From assembly GCA_963978545.1 (NCBI GenBank), contig OZ021727.1:16628743-16692742 (forward strand): DNA of 64,000 bases. The letters run 5' to 3'. Every line of letters starts with the position of its first letter. Position 1 is the first letter of the stretch. Source of the stretch: Linyphia triangularis. Its lineage: Eukaryota > Arthropoda > Arachnida > Araneae > Linyphiidae. Below are positions 14,205 to 25,235 of this stretch, one piece after another. The position numbers were made by a program, and so were the translations under genes. The notes under the pieces are model-generated. The model made no database searches. It was given only the letters and a program-made list of their open reading frames with translations, and was not told the origin of the DNA.

Positions 14205-15557
14205 ACTACTAGGAACCTTAAAAACTTGATTTATTATTTTCATTCAAGTGGTTTACTTTATTTATTTTTAAATATTTATTTAAAGGGTGATTTTTTAGAT
14301 ATTTTTGCATTTAATTACTTACAAAGTACTGTTCAAAACTTTATGAAACTTTAACCATATTATAAAACAGTAACTTTTACTTCAAAATTAGTTTTCTGCT
14401 TTTTTTTTCTTTTTTTTATTTTAATATAAAGTTTTTTTTTTTTATTTCTTGAAAAATTTGGAATTTGTGACTTACTCCCTTTCAACAAAAACTGATTCAT
14501 ATGTCAATTAACTGTACATTATGAAAAAGAAATTACAGAAAACGACCTGATAGTATTAACTCAATTTGGCCAAGCATTTTTTAACCATCTTTATGCTTAG
14601 TATGGTAATATTGTTTTAGATTACAAATTGATTTTTTGTAAGGAGGCATGAGTGAAATATATAGAAAATGTGCAATAGTTTATTTATATAACGTGTTTTA
14701 AACTAGTCTAATGAGTAAAGTTTAAAATGGCGATTATGTACCTCACTTAATAATAAAGTTTTGTACCCCGAAGGTAAGACGCATTACATTTATCTTCTCG
14801 ATTTTCAAGCTGTGTGTACGATATTATATGTATTTCGTGTTCCTAATTGAGGTATATAATATTACCTTAAACAAGGCTATTCTAGTGAACTTTCTACTAA
14901 CGCAGACTGGGCCAAAAAATATTTAAAGGAAACACTCTGGAAATTTTTCAAAAATAGATGGAAAATTTACCGAGTATATACTGTTGAAAAGAGATTCAAG
15001 ATTCTTGAAATTTCCTTAACTTGTTACAAAGGAGATTTTAACTTTTCCGTAGTGATGATATATGATGAATCCTATCTCAACTCCTCACATTTTTTAACTT
15101 TTACCTTCGATTACAAAGGTCTGCAAAATGTTCTTTGTTTGACTGCTAGATATATTTTTGCTATATAATCTGTTTTCCAGTCCACTGAATCCAAAAATGA
15201 TCTCCATTTTCCTCCATCATGTACAGATTCTTGGCAAAATGCAGGGTGTTTGCATGTAAAAAGCTTAACACTAATGGGGGAAAAAAAAAAAAAGAAAAAA
15301 AAAAAAATATTACATTGAACTAAATAATATTTCTTATAATTCTGTATGCCTATGAAACCTTTTCTTCTTCTCTTTAGTTTTTCTTAGCTTTCCATTTTTG
15401 TGTCCCGCTTATGCATTCAGCAATAATCAGCTAGCATATTGACGTCGCATCTTCCTTAGTAGCGTCTCTCGAAATGAGGTTCCAGGTGACACTACGTTTT
15501 TATTTTTTAATCTTAACCCCAGCAATTCGAAAGCATCTTTCGAAAGGCTTAATTCTC
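14205..15557. other. AT-rich noncoding stretch
   Basis: No gene recognised. Contains T-rich runs near 14400-14450 and an A-rich run near 15280-15307. Confidence 0.5.
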
Positions 15558-15604
15558 TAACACCAAGACATTGAACTCGCTTTGAGTTCAATGACTTGGT
15601 GTTA
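15558..15604. repeat. perfect-stem hairpin, 47 bp
   Basis: TAACACCAAG and CATTGAACTC pair with GAGTTCAATG and CTTGGTGTTA around a 5-base loop, with a single A-A mismatch in the stem. The stem is stable and GC-richer than its surroundings. The loop is too short for a typical microRNA precursor, so a cruciform or the core of a small palindromic element is more likely. Confidence 0.8.
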
Positions 15605-15769
15605 CAAAAACGAGTTTTTCAAGAAAACTTAACGTGATCGATTTTCTTAGTGTTTTTCAAGGTTTTTGTGAGTAGAAATTTATAAGAAACAGTAAAAACA
15701 CCCTTTGTAGCTTTTTGATTGCAGACCTGTGTTTATCATATAAATAAAGCTATGAGCACTTTACAATTC

Positions 15770-16275
15770 CTGCACTTTTTTAATTATTTTTTTATTCAAT
15801 TCTAAACGTTTCGAAAAGGCCATAAACACAAAAATTTCTGCACAATGCATTTTTTTTTTTTTAAATTTGCGATCAAAGTTTCCCTGTTAAACATTGGAGA
15901 GAAAACGATTAATTCGGATTGAATTGAATGTGACGTCAAGAGATCCCAAACATCTTGGCTTGAAATGCAGCAGCGAAAACCAGTTTTACAAGTTTCTTGA
16001 AAATCGCACCAACCTGTACGGGATATGGCAATGGTCTACCAAATCAACGCCAACAATTTGGCAGAAACTTCACGATAAACAGAGAAACGGAAGGATCTCT
16101 TGACTTCACAGATTTTGTTGAGTGTTTTTATCGGACTGGTTTTGGCTCGGTTTTGAGGCATTTTCTTTTCTTAATATTTATATAACTAATTTTTAAAGAA
16201 CTTTTGTTTAAATATTTATAATCAGAAAGAAATTCTTCATAAATATGAACTAATTTCACTCGTTTTAAAAAATTT
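15770..16275 (+). repeat. dispersed repeat family R3, copy 1
   Basis: Matches about 17335-17840 (same strand) and about 25888-26365 (reverse). The copy begins TTTATTCAATTCTAAACG, passes through GTTTCGAAAAGGCC and CAGCAGCGAAAACCAGTTTT, and ends near TCTTCATAAATATGAACT. Two overlapping frames (15894-16103 and 15997-16185) are open here. The first shares residues such as TPTIWQK with the copy at 26176-25889, so a very short repeat-encoded peptide or chance conservation is possible. Confidence 0.8.
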
Positions 16276-16723
16276 TTCCATTGTCTATAAACTATTCTTT
16301 AGAAGTGGAAGTCTTAACATTTAAATCTGTAATTCATTTATTAATTTGTTTGTCCATAAAGATAGTAAAAGGGCTCATCATGGAAAAACACCGTTCAATA
16401 ATAATAACGATCATGAATGAATTAATTTGTAAAAGATTATCTGTAGAAAAAAGAGAGAACAGTTTTTCTAAGCAGGCTTACAGTAAAATGCGGGAAATGG
16501 AAATATGGTGCCTTTCCTATGGGTCTCTAGAATTGTAAGAGTAGTAATGAGTAAATATTTTGAATGTAACCTTAATAAAATATACTCTTGCTCAAGTATC
16601 CCAAAAATTACATTTAGCTAACTTTTAATTCTTCATTTTTTTTTTAATTTCCAAATACGAAAAAAGATTATTTTTACTTTGAAATAAATCACATTATAGA
16701 ATGCGTCAAATTGTAATTGGTAT

Positions 16724-16966
16724 TATACTAAACTTCAACTTAACTTGACATCACTAGACTGTAGATCGTCACAGTGCTCATAGGTATTTAATCTATTTTG
16801 GCGGCGTGAAATCATAATGTTTGCCAAACCACAACCTTGTAGAGAACAAAAGGCTATAAGGTTTGGCGAGAATTATGTCTTTACTCCGCTAAAATGGATT
16901 AACTGCCTATGAGCATGGTGAAGATCTAAAGTCTAGTCATGTCAAGTTAAGTTGGAGTTTAGTATA
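16724..16966. mobile_element. 243-bp TIR element (MITE)
   Basis: It begins TATACTAAACT and ends AGTTTAGTATA. The arms (16724-16830 and 16860-16966, 107 bp each) are reverse complements with roughly one mismatch in seven, and the loop is about 29 bases. There is no coding capacity. The terminal TA could be a Tc1/mariner-type target duplication, but this is not certain because the TIR itself starts TATA. Confidence 0.8.
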
Positions 16967-17334
16967 GAGGCAGACACTCGGTCCAAGGAGAACTTTTACA
17001 CGACATGAATTTAACTTTTCTTAATATTTAATATTAATATTGTTTTGAAATTGAAGTATTCCAAATTTATTGACCTTTTAAGACTAAACACCACCACTTC
17101 TAGGTATATTTAATAAAGGATTTAAAACGGAAGTTTTCTAATATTTTCAATGGTTTCACATATAGTTATCTTTTCAATTAGCACAACTGAAAATTTGAGA
17201 TACTTTTTAACATAAAATGTTAGCTTTAATTCAAAATTATAAGTATTAAAATATCGAGCTGAAAATCCATCACTTAATTAAAGGGATTATTCTGAAGGAT
17301 GTGAATGCTCATTTAATGACCCGATGGACAATTC

Positions 17335-17840
17335 TAGCATTTTAATTTTTTTTATTCAATTCTAAATGTTTCGAAAAGGCCGTAAGCACAAAAATTTCTG
17401 CTCAATGCGCTTTTTTTTAATTTTTTTTTTTATTTGCATATAAAGTATGCTCACTTGTTTTGGAAACAATACATTCGGCTTGACGCGAATATGAAATCAT
17501 CTGATCTGAAACAACTTGTCTTGAAACGCAGCAGCGGAAATCAGTTTTGAAAGTTTACTGCATACCGCACCAACCAGTATGGGATATGGCAGCTGTCTAC
17601 CAAACCAACGCCAATTATTTGGCAGAAACCATACGATAAGCCTAGAAACTGAAGGATGTTTTGACGTCACAGCTATAGCAGATCGTTTTGATCGGATTGC
17701 AATCGGAGAGGGTTTTAGCTCAATTTCTTTTCTTAATATTTAAATAATTAATTTTTTAAAGAACTTTTGTTTGAATATTTGGAATCAAGAAGAAATTCTT
17801 CATAAATATAAACTAATTTCACTCGTTTTTAAAAAATACG
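17335..17840 (+). repeat. dispersed repeat family R3, copy 2
   Basis: Second direct copy, about 1.56 kb after copy 1. Shared anchors are TTCGAAAAGGCCGTAAGCAC, CAGCAGCGGAAATCAGTTTT, GGGATATGGCAGCTGTCTAC and the AT-rich right end. It has more disruptions of the peptide frame than copies 1 and 3. Confidence 0.8.
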
Positions 17841-17926
17841 TGATATAGACGTACATTTTAAAAACTTATCTTAAATACAGTCAAATTTGGCATCAACTAT
17901 TATATATTAATGTTAGAAAATTATTT

Positions 17927-18294
17927 CCCAACAAAAAACTCTCTGTAAAAAGGTGCCAAGTTCTTCATGCAAGGATTAAGGCCATGAAATGATTGAGACA
18001 TAAAGTAGAGTCAAGTTTAAAGTTGTTGTAAAATTAGTAAAATTTTCTTGACTTGGCCATTAAGCGTCAGTGAACCAGAATACGTAATGGCCAAGTGTCA
18101 CAAATATTTTTGCTGTTAGATATTTAGGCCTATGCCGGGGAATTTTGACTTTGTGAAGAACATTTTACTAATTTTCATTGCCCACAATTTACAACAACTT
18201 TAAACTTGACTCTAGTATAGATCTCAATACTCTTCACGGCCATAATTTTTGCATGAAAAACTTGGCACTTTTTTATAGAGATGTTTTTGGTGGG
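17927..18294. mobile_element. 368-bp foldback element with nested hairpin
   Basis: Left arm about 17927-18048 pairs imperfectly with right arm about 18148-18294. Shared text includes GTGCCAAGTT, CATGCAA, AGAGTCAAGTTTAAAGTTGT and AAAATTAGTAAAA. Inside the loop a second hairpin pairs ACTTGGCCATTA (18051) with TAATGGCCAAGT (18085). No coding frame. Probably a nonautonomous foldback or TIR transposon. Confidence 0.75.
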
Positions 18295-18969
18295 ATTTCA
18301 CTTCTTTTTATAAGGTACTAATTTTAAATTTATTATTTATTTGCCCAACAACAACTAGTTTGAAATGTTTAGTTTTCATAGTTTTTAAACTTCCTCGGAT
18401 TGAAAGGTTTACATGGTTATTTTTGGTACTTAATTATTATACAGTCGACCGATGACAAACGTTTTGTTGGCGGCCAACTACGAACACTATTTAACTAGCC
18501 GACATTTTTATTCTTTTAACTATTAATTGGTTTTAAATAAGTTTTAAAAAACTTTCTCAACAACATCCAATTAGTGGAGAATTACACAAGATTTTTCTAA
18601 GAAAGACCGAAGTATACCGGACCGCAATCTATGATGTACTTATTCATTCAATATGAATGATGATAATATAAAATTATTTTAAATAAATAGTTTATTCATA
18701 TATGCAGCAAAAAAGTTGGCAAAGGTGAAAAAAAAATTAACAATTGGCAATCCTTTCGTAGGCGATAAATTATCGCTAATGGTCATTTTTATAATGCCAA
18801 GTACACTTTTTTCATTATTTCTTGATTTTAGAAGCTTTTTGGAGTGTAGGTAGTTTTTCCTCTCTTTATATATGCTAAGAGCCACTAATATTATAAATTT
18901 TATAATTCGAGTCTCATTAGAAATGTGTTAGAATTGAGAATCAAATTTTCCGAAGATTACCCCCTTTAG
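18295..18969. other. AT-rich noncoding stretch
   Basis: No recognisable feature. The minus-strand frame at 18679-18885 has no domain signature. Confidence 0.5.
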
Positions 18970-19345
18970 GGAATTCTGAGGGGAAAATCTAGATTTTTAT
19001 ATTTTTTCCTTTGCATACTTGTTAAATCTTGAGCATACCAAATTTCATAGTTCTAGCTCTGCTACAAGTACCTTAGTAATTTGATGATCAGTGAGTGAGT
19101 TTTGGATGGATTTCAAAATATGTCGTTTTCTGCCGTTTTCGAATTTTATTATCTCGACAGCCAATATAATCGGAGACTTGAAACTTAGGGGTCTTTTTAG
19201 ACTGGCTAACAGCTACCCGTAAAAATAAATTCAGGTCTCAGATATACTTCTATACGCAGTTATGAGAGGTCAAAATACTCCTGAGTGTGTTCCGGAAAAA
19301 GATAGCTGGCAGTGAACTTGGCGGGTGCATTGCCGTGCTCCTAGA
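18970..19345. repeat. old dispersed repeat block
   Basis: Less AT-rich block with GAGCATACCAAATTTCATAG, a GATCAGTGAGTGAG run, and TTTTATTATCTCGACA. The last part recurs at about 23765-23825 (TTTTATTATCTCGACAAAC). The family is not identified. Confidence 0.45.
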
Positions 19346-20086
19346 ATGTATGATTACTAAAATTTTTTAAATTTTATATAATAATATTTTTACTAATTGT
19401 ATATTAAAAAAAAAATTTCATTACTTTTCTGAGACAAATGGTAATATTCTTTTTTAAGAATAAGTGTCTTTTGATGTTCCGTATTTATTAAATATATGCG
19501 ATGTTTTAAATGTATTTGATAATTTACGTTTTGGGAATATATAGTGTAAGTATTTCAGAGTTACGTGGGTTCTAAATAACAAATCTCCACTTTAGGTTTA
19601 ATGATATTGCTTTTACAATAAAAGAAAAATATTTGTGTTATTAACATGATGTCTATTCCATAAAATAAATGTTTGTTCTTTTTTTCTTCTTAATTTTTAA
19701 CATTATTTCCAACAAGAGTAATTTTGTAATTTGTGTAAGTTTGGTTACAACATGGTTTTTCATATGTATGTAATATTTATCTGTTTAAAATAAATTATTT
19801 TAAACAAAGTTTCATTTTACTAAATTTCAATTGTTATCACTATAATTTAAAATAATGTAAGTATTAGAGACAAAACCTTATTGTTTCACGCAACAAACAC
19901 TTAAAATATAACAGTGAATTCTCACTTCTTTGTAGTAAACTGGATTAAAAAAGTTGTCGAATAAAGCAAACTGTCATTTGAATAAGCGAGATTTTGTTTG
20001 TGCTTGTGTGAAAATCGTTGCTGTTGTTATTGAAAGCGAGTTCATTGATTTTTTTGAAAGTTGTTATTGGTGATTGAAATTGAGAT

Positions 20087-20335
20087 ATGGATTGCGAGGA
20101 GATGGAGTGGGAACACAGTTGTCCCTTTTGGGAGGTAGATGTGATCCTGGAGCCAGAGGAGCCCATGGAGTGGTTGTCTAGTTCGCTAGAAGTGGAGGAG
20201 GTGGTGGAGGAGGAGAAGGAGGTGGTGGAAGAGGAGGTGGAAGAGGGTCCACATCATTTGGACTTCTTTCGCCTCCTCTTGCACTGTCACCTTAAACTCC
20301 TGGGTTCCTCTGGTGAGGGGTCACAAGTGGAATAG
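20087..20335 (+). other. purine-rich GGN tract; acidic 82-residue ORF of unknown reality
   Basis: An ATG-initiated plus-strand frame encodes 82 residues dominated by Glu and Val, with several EEV/EEE runs at residues 30-55. The same DNA read one frame over gives a long Gly/Arg-rich run, and read on the minus strand a Pro-rich run, as expected for (GGA/GGT)n DNA. The last part of the frame lies in the R4 repeat, which argues against a host gene. It could be a coding relic or a low-complexity tract. Confidence 0.2.
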
Positions 20336-20530
20336 GCGGTAAATGTGAAAAAACAACAACATCTAGTGGGTGGGTTGGGCGGCTTAAAAAGGACTCTCCA
20401 ATTCTAAAGTGCGTAGGTTAGAGTATAACACTCCAACTTCTCAACACAATCCTTTGACAGGTCTCAATTAATAAGATATAGATATACGACTAAATCATAT
20501 GACTAGAAGAAAAAAAATCTTCAAATACAA
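20316..20530 (+). repeat. dispersed repeat family R4, copy 1
   Basis: Shared with about 23442-23660: GAGGGGTCACAAGTGGAATA, AAGTGCGTAGGTTAGAGTAT, AACACTCCAACTTCTCAACA and AATAAGATATAGATA in the same order. No coding frame. Confidence 0.75.
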
Positions 20531-20639
20531 TGAGACACAGAATAGACTGAAATGTGGCCTGAAAAATTTCTTTTGAAATCGTCGTGGCATTTTCACTTGC
20601 TCATCCGTATTGAAGAAGAATAAAGTTTAGAAGGCAATA

Positions 20640-21200
20640 CCTAAATAAGACCACAACCCAAGTGGCCCAACTGGATCAGTCGATGAACAACAACTGCATC
20701 CAGAAGCTTCGAATTCTTCATTGTCACGAACTCCGAAAATAAAAGAGGGTTTGACGGTGCAATATGATGATGAAAACTGTTTCTGGAGAGTATGTATGGA
20801 GACATTCTTACTTGAGATTTCAACGGGATGATGTGATGTACGAAACTTCTAATAATGACGAGAATGAAGATTATATACGCTTGTTAACTTTGAAAGAGAC
20901 AGAAAAAAAAACCTTATTGCTCAAGAACTGTTATTTGAAAGCTATGTCTCCTTAAGAAAGTGACATAAAAGTTTGAAATGAATCAATTGATGAACAATAA
21001 CTGCAGTTAGAAGCTTCGACATTCATTACTGCAAAATCTTAATACAAAAGAGGGTTTGACTGTAGATTACGATGATGAAAATTGTTCACAGCTAGGACGC
21101 ATTCAGGCGTTCGTACTCCAGACTTCGACTGAATGATGTGAACTATGGTACTTCTGAGATCGACGAGAATGAAGATGACATTCGTCACTTCAATTAATGG
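20640..21200 (+). repeat. two-unit tandem duplication of about 335 bp
   Basis: Unit 1 (about 20670-20890) and unit 2 (about 20983-21185) share GATGAACAACAACTGCATCC or its variant, AAGAGGGTTTGAC, ATGATGAAAA and GACGAGAATGAAGAT. One plus-strand frame reads SVDEQQLHPEAS in unit 1 and a stop-containing SIDEQ*LQLEAS in unit 2, so the unit may derive from coding sequence. Its family is unknown. Confidence 0.6.
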
Positions 21201-21323
21201 AGTTTCTTTTTTCTTGACTTAAAGTTAACCTTTTCAAGGAAGATTCTGAACAAAAAACAAGTTGTGTGAGCATCTTACGCCCTATCTGTAGAAGCTCACA
21301 GATGTACTGCTCATGCGGAGCAA

Positions 21324-21382
21324 TGTAAATATTGTATATAAAATGTAAATATTGTATATAGTTTGTTTAAATATTGTATATG
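21324..21382 (+). promoter_or_regulatory. cluster of Pumilio-type motifs (TGTANATA)
   Basis: Four exact matches to the Pumilio/PUF consensus TGTANATA (21324, 21333, 21344, 21353) plus one near match TGTATATG (21375) lie within 59 bp. They arise from a duplicated 20-bp unit. A poly(A) signal follows 54 bp later. In a transcript this would be a strong candidate 3' UTR translational control region. In AT-rich repeat DNA it could also be coincidental. Confidence 0.35.
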
Positions 21383-21435
21383 TTGCTTATATTTTGTCTC
21401 AACTACATTAACATTTATATATTTTTTGGTCTTTC

Positions 21436-21441
21436 AATAAA
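21436..21441 (+). terminator. AATAAA polyadenylation signal
   Basis: Hexamer in CTTTCAATAAACAAGCTG, followed about 20-35 bp later by T- and GT-rich sequence (TGATTGTATTTGTTTATG). This is a plausible 3' end for a plus-strand transcript covering the Pumilio-type cluster. Confidence 0.35.
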
Positions 21442-21449
21442 CAAGCTGA

Positions 21450-22084
21450 AATGATTGTATTTGTTTATGTTTTATTTCTTGATAAGTATTTTATTACTAC
21501 TTGATAGGATTCTTTTAATTTAATGAAAAGTCTCCGTATTGTGTCGAAGTCTGTGTTCATTAAGAAGTCAAATATATCCTAAGTAACTAAATCTTTAACT
21601 CTTCAAGTGGGTTGCGAGGTGTTAAATTACATAAATCATTATAAGATGAAATGTAAATTTGTTCCGGATAATATAACTTTGCATAATTACAATAACGAAA
21701 ACTAAAAGTAATTTTAAAATTCACAAAGAAGATCGTCATCAAAAGAAGTGTTTCTTATGTTACATTGTACCTTCATATTGTACAAATAAAAAAGGATTAT
21801 TTCATATGGTTTTCAAATAAAATCCCTTTTACAGCAAAATAATTTTGAAGCAGGCAAATATTTTAGTATTTAATTATCTTAAAAATCTGGAAAGGACAGT
21901 GGTAAGCCTCAATACGATAGATTACTTTGGCTTTTAAAAATTAGAAAAAAAGAATTAATTTGAAAAACAGTTAAAATCACAGGTAAAGAAACCACGTGTG
22001 ATGTAATATAGGATAATAAAAGTATTGCATTGGGTTAAAAATATCTACCTTTTTTGCATTCCTACACGTTTTGAAACGTACCAA
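21450..22084. other. AT-rich noncoding stretch
   Basis: No recognisable gene, RNA or repeat. Confidence 0.5.
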
Positions 22085-22490
22085 GTTAAAAAAAAAAATG
22101 GTCTAGAAAAAATGTCTGTTCTTCCGTCTATGTGTCTGTGGTCAGCATAACTCACGAACAAATTGACCAACGATGTTCGAATTTTATACATGTGTTAGTG
22201 ATTGCTATGGGAATTGTCACTAAAGTTTTGTTTAAATCAACGCATGCGCATAAGGTAGCTGCCATTGAAAAACTTGCGTTTTTCAGCAATTGCTAAAAAA
22301 TGACTCCAACGTTTTGATCAAAATCGCCATGGAAATGCTTTTTAAGGTGCTCTAAACATTCTTAACCTCCGAAATACCCGTAGAAATACGATAAAGGCAT
22401 AAAAAACTTAAAACAAATATCTATAGTACATTCACTTCCTTTGAGCATGGCCCATCACCGAGTTCTTCTCCTCAGTTTCACCTACAATGA
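22085..22490 (+). repeat. dispersed repeat family R2, copy 2
   Basis: Colinear with 12645-13030. Contains ATGGTCTAGAAAAAATGTC, GTGGTCAGCATAACTCACG, ACGCATGCGCATAAGGTAG and TTTTTCAGCAATTGCTAAAA. Confidence 0.75.
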
Positions 22491-22775
22491 AAGACAATGT
22501 AGGAGGAGTAACGAAAGGAGAGTAACGAAAAATATATTGTCAATTTCGTAACTTTGACGTGTATTTATTTGGGGTGGGGGTAATGTAATAATTATCCCTT
22601 AAAATTAAACGTCGAATTGGCATTTTTTTAATGAATAAAAATATGGAAACAATTCAAGTCAAATTTAAATGTAGTAATTAAAAAAGCTGTGGGAATACTA
22701 CGTTTTACACTCCCCCTCCCCAGTTTCAGATGTGTCAGAAATTGATTCTAGGTAAAGTATGGATTTTGTATAATT

Positions 22776-22779
<4 letters not shown>

Positions 22780-22808
<29 letters not shown>

Positions 22809-22834
22809 ACTGTATTTTTTTTTTTTTTTTTTTT
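22780..22834. repeat. paired poly(A)/poly(T) tracts
   Basis: An A run of about 27 bp and a T run of about 18 bp are separated by about 11 bases, forming a simple A:T hairpin. Such pairs can mark retroelement tails in opposite orientation, but no flanking bodies were identified. Confidence 0.8.
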
Positions 22835-22984
22835 AAATTTTATTATTATTATAATTATTACAGAGACCATCGTGCACAAAATGCAAGTAGTTAATGTAGT
22901 TACTAGTGTTCAGGTGTTTGGGGGTATAGCTTATTTATGTCTCAGTTTTTTTTTGCGCCTTCATACTAAAAATAGAATACCCTA

Positions 22985-23430
22985 CACATATTTGTAAAAT
23001 TTTGTAGTGTTATGTAGTAAAATAACAACTCTTTTTAAATCCTTTATACTAACTTTGATTTCGTTTGTGGGTATGTTTGTCGATGGGGGGAAAATCTGCG
23101 GATGCCTAATTAGCCCCCTTACCGTCATCCAATCGAACTGAAACTTGGCAGATAGATTCGATGTCGATGACAATGCATTCGATCAAATTTTAGGGTTGAA
23201 ACTGTCACTAAAATGTCGTTTTTATGGAATACTAATAAACCAATTTGCTATCATCCAATCGCGGTAGAATAGCATTTAAACGACCATTGAAGAAACTCTT
23301 TCCTGTTGCCAAGATTTTTTTTATTAAATAAATAATAATTTTTTTTAATCAGAATAAATTAAAGATATTTGGATGTGGATGTGAGTGTGACGTTCATTTT
23401 TAATGAATAAATTTTGAAACGTAGTTTGCG
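22985..23430 (+). repeat. dispersed repeat family R1, copy 2
   Basis: Same order as copy 1: GTATGTTTGTCGATGGG, TGCGGATGCCTAATTAG, CCGTCATCCAATCG, TTGGCAGATAGATTCGATGT, then AATAGCATTTAAACGACC and AATCAGAATAAATTAAAGAT. It is followed directly by a R4 copy. Confidence 0.75.
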
Positions 23431-23441
23431 TAGTTGCGTAG

Positions 23442-23660
23442 TGAGGGGTCACAAGTAGAATAGACGGTGGAAGTTTAAAAAAAAAATCAAATCAAGTGTG
23501 TGTGTGGCATAAAAATGACTCTACAATTTATTCTTCAAAGTGCGTATATTAAAGTATAACACTCCAACTCCTCAACACAGTCCTTGGATAGGTTTCGATG
23601 AATAAGATATAGATAAAAGACTAAAACAGACGATTAGAAGAATTAAATCTTGAGAAATCC
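23442..23660 (+). repeat. dispersed repeat family R4, copy 2
   Basis: Second copy of the 20316-20530 repeat, starting GAGGGGTCACAAGTAGAATA. It abuts R1 copy 2 on the left and the 23658-23760 repeat on the right, so the three may be parts of a nested or composite element. Confidence 0.75.
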
Positions 23661-23760
23661 AATATACAAGATTACAAAAATAAATGAAGAAAACATACAA
23701 GAAGATTAAAACAAAACAAAAAACAAGCTAATGGAGCTGGTGACTAAATCAAGGGGTTGG
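23658..23760 (+). repeat. short dispersed repeat, paired with 11680-11765
   Basis: Shares AATGAAGAAAACATACAAGA, CAAGCTAATGG and GACTAAATCAAGG with the other copy. Confidence 0.65.
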
Positions 23761-23825
23761 ATCAAGGTCGTTTTGGAATTTTATTATCTCGACAAACAAT
23801 ATAACTGGAGACTTGAAATTAGGTT

Positions 23826-24967
23826 TGAAAATGGCTTGAAAATAGGAAAATAGGTATTTAAAATAGGTTTTAGTGTAGCTGTAAACAATAAAACATTTAG
23901 ACAAATATTATCCAATTAAGTAGGCGAACACTTTTATGAAATTTGAGTATTTTTTCTAAAATGCATCTGGTGCATTTTGAACTTAAGGAAATCTTAATAT
24001 ACTATTCATTAATTAATTTTTATTTAAGTTAACCAATTTTGTTTTAATAAGAATATTTTTAAAGAGATAAAAATTAAAAAGGGTAAGTTAAACCGGACAA
24101 AATATAATAGAACAATCAAGAAAGAGAAGATTCCCCTAACAGCTGTTTAAATAAAAAACCTAGATCACAGATCCCCATACAATTTCCGTTATACCGTAAA
24201 ACAAACCAATATTCTGGACTACCCTCCACTTTTACCTGTACATCCAATTCTCTCAGATAAAGGTCTTCTTAACAAGATACGAAATACAACAGAAAAGTGG
24301 AGTATTTTCTTTGAAAACTTCATATAATAAAAAAGATGTCGATAAAAATAAGCACGAAGAAAAAAAAAGACGAAGAAGAAAAAATAAACCATATCCAGGA
24401 AAACATACATACGCCATTAATGATCAAAAATAAATAAAAGCTTCTTTTTGCAATCCTTGCACCACTTAATATGTCCTGCTTTTACTACTTTGATGTTCTA
24501 AGACTAAATTTTTCTGCTTTTTGAATCGAAATTATAAGGAATAAGGAACTGGATTTAATGGGCTTAGATTAATTCTGCACGAGAAATGACGATTAGGACG
24601 GAAGAAGAAAGAAATCCAATGCTTATTTAACATCGATTCGGAAACTTGGGAGAAACGTTCAAGATGTCGCCAGTTAATTATAGTGTTTCGGTTCAGGTTT
24701 CACGATGTTTTGGAGTGAATTCTTTGGGAAAGAATAAATACACACTCTTTATTAAATTCGAATATTTTGCATCCTTTTGAATTCCTTTGATGTACTGACC
24801 ATCTGGATATTAAGACTGAGCCCGCTGCTATACCTGTTTTCATCAGAATAAATAAGGTATAATTGGAAGGGAATTCGTAAATTCATTATTGAAGTTGATT
24901 CAGTCAATTCAATATTACGTTGCGTAGTAAAGTCGTATGTGAAAGGATTATAACCGATCAGTGTTAA
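23826..24967. other. AT-rich noncoding stretch
   Basis: Nothing recognised. The portion at about 24580-24960 is somewhat less AT-rich and lacks a domain-bearing frame. Confidence 0.45.
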
Positions 24968-25235
24968 AACACTTTCCTGTTGAAAAAATTGTTTTAATCA
25001 GAATAAATAAAACATATTTAAACGTGAAGTTATAAATTCATGTTCAGTTTTGATAAATAAATTTTGAAACGTATTTTGCATTAAAATTAGATACAAATGC
25101 CAAGTACACGCTGACAACAGAATTGATGCTATGTTAATGATTGGGAAGATAATCGATTTGATTGATGATAACTCTCAAATCTATTATAGCGCCATATTCT
25201 CCGGAATCGTTACATTATTGGCAGAAGTCTCAATT
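24968..25235 (+). repeat. dispersed repeat family R1, 3' fragment (copy 3)
   Basis: Begins at AACACTTTCCTGTTG and TTTTAATCAGAATAAATAAA and runs through CACGCTGACAACAGAA and TCTCAAATCTATTATAGCGCC. It lacks the left half of the family. A 74-residue frame (25131-25355) overlaps the matching part of the copy at 63693, which also leaves a frame open. The shared residues look like repeat homology and not a conserved protein. Confidence 0.7.

Noticed and set aside
16281..16538. 85-residue ORF after R3 copy 1
   Set aside because: No ATG at its start, no domain, no counterpart after the other R3 copies.
20180..20260. Gly-rich frame resembling a fibroin or RGG protein
   Set aside because: The frame is short, has stops on both sides, and the same DNA is equally biased in other frames; no signal peptide or repeat motif of a silk protein.
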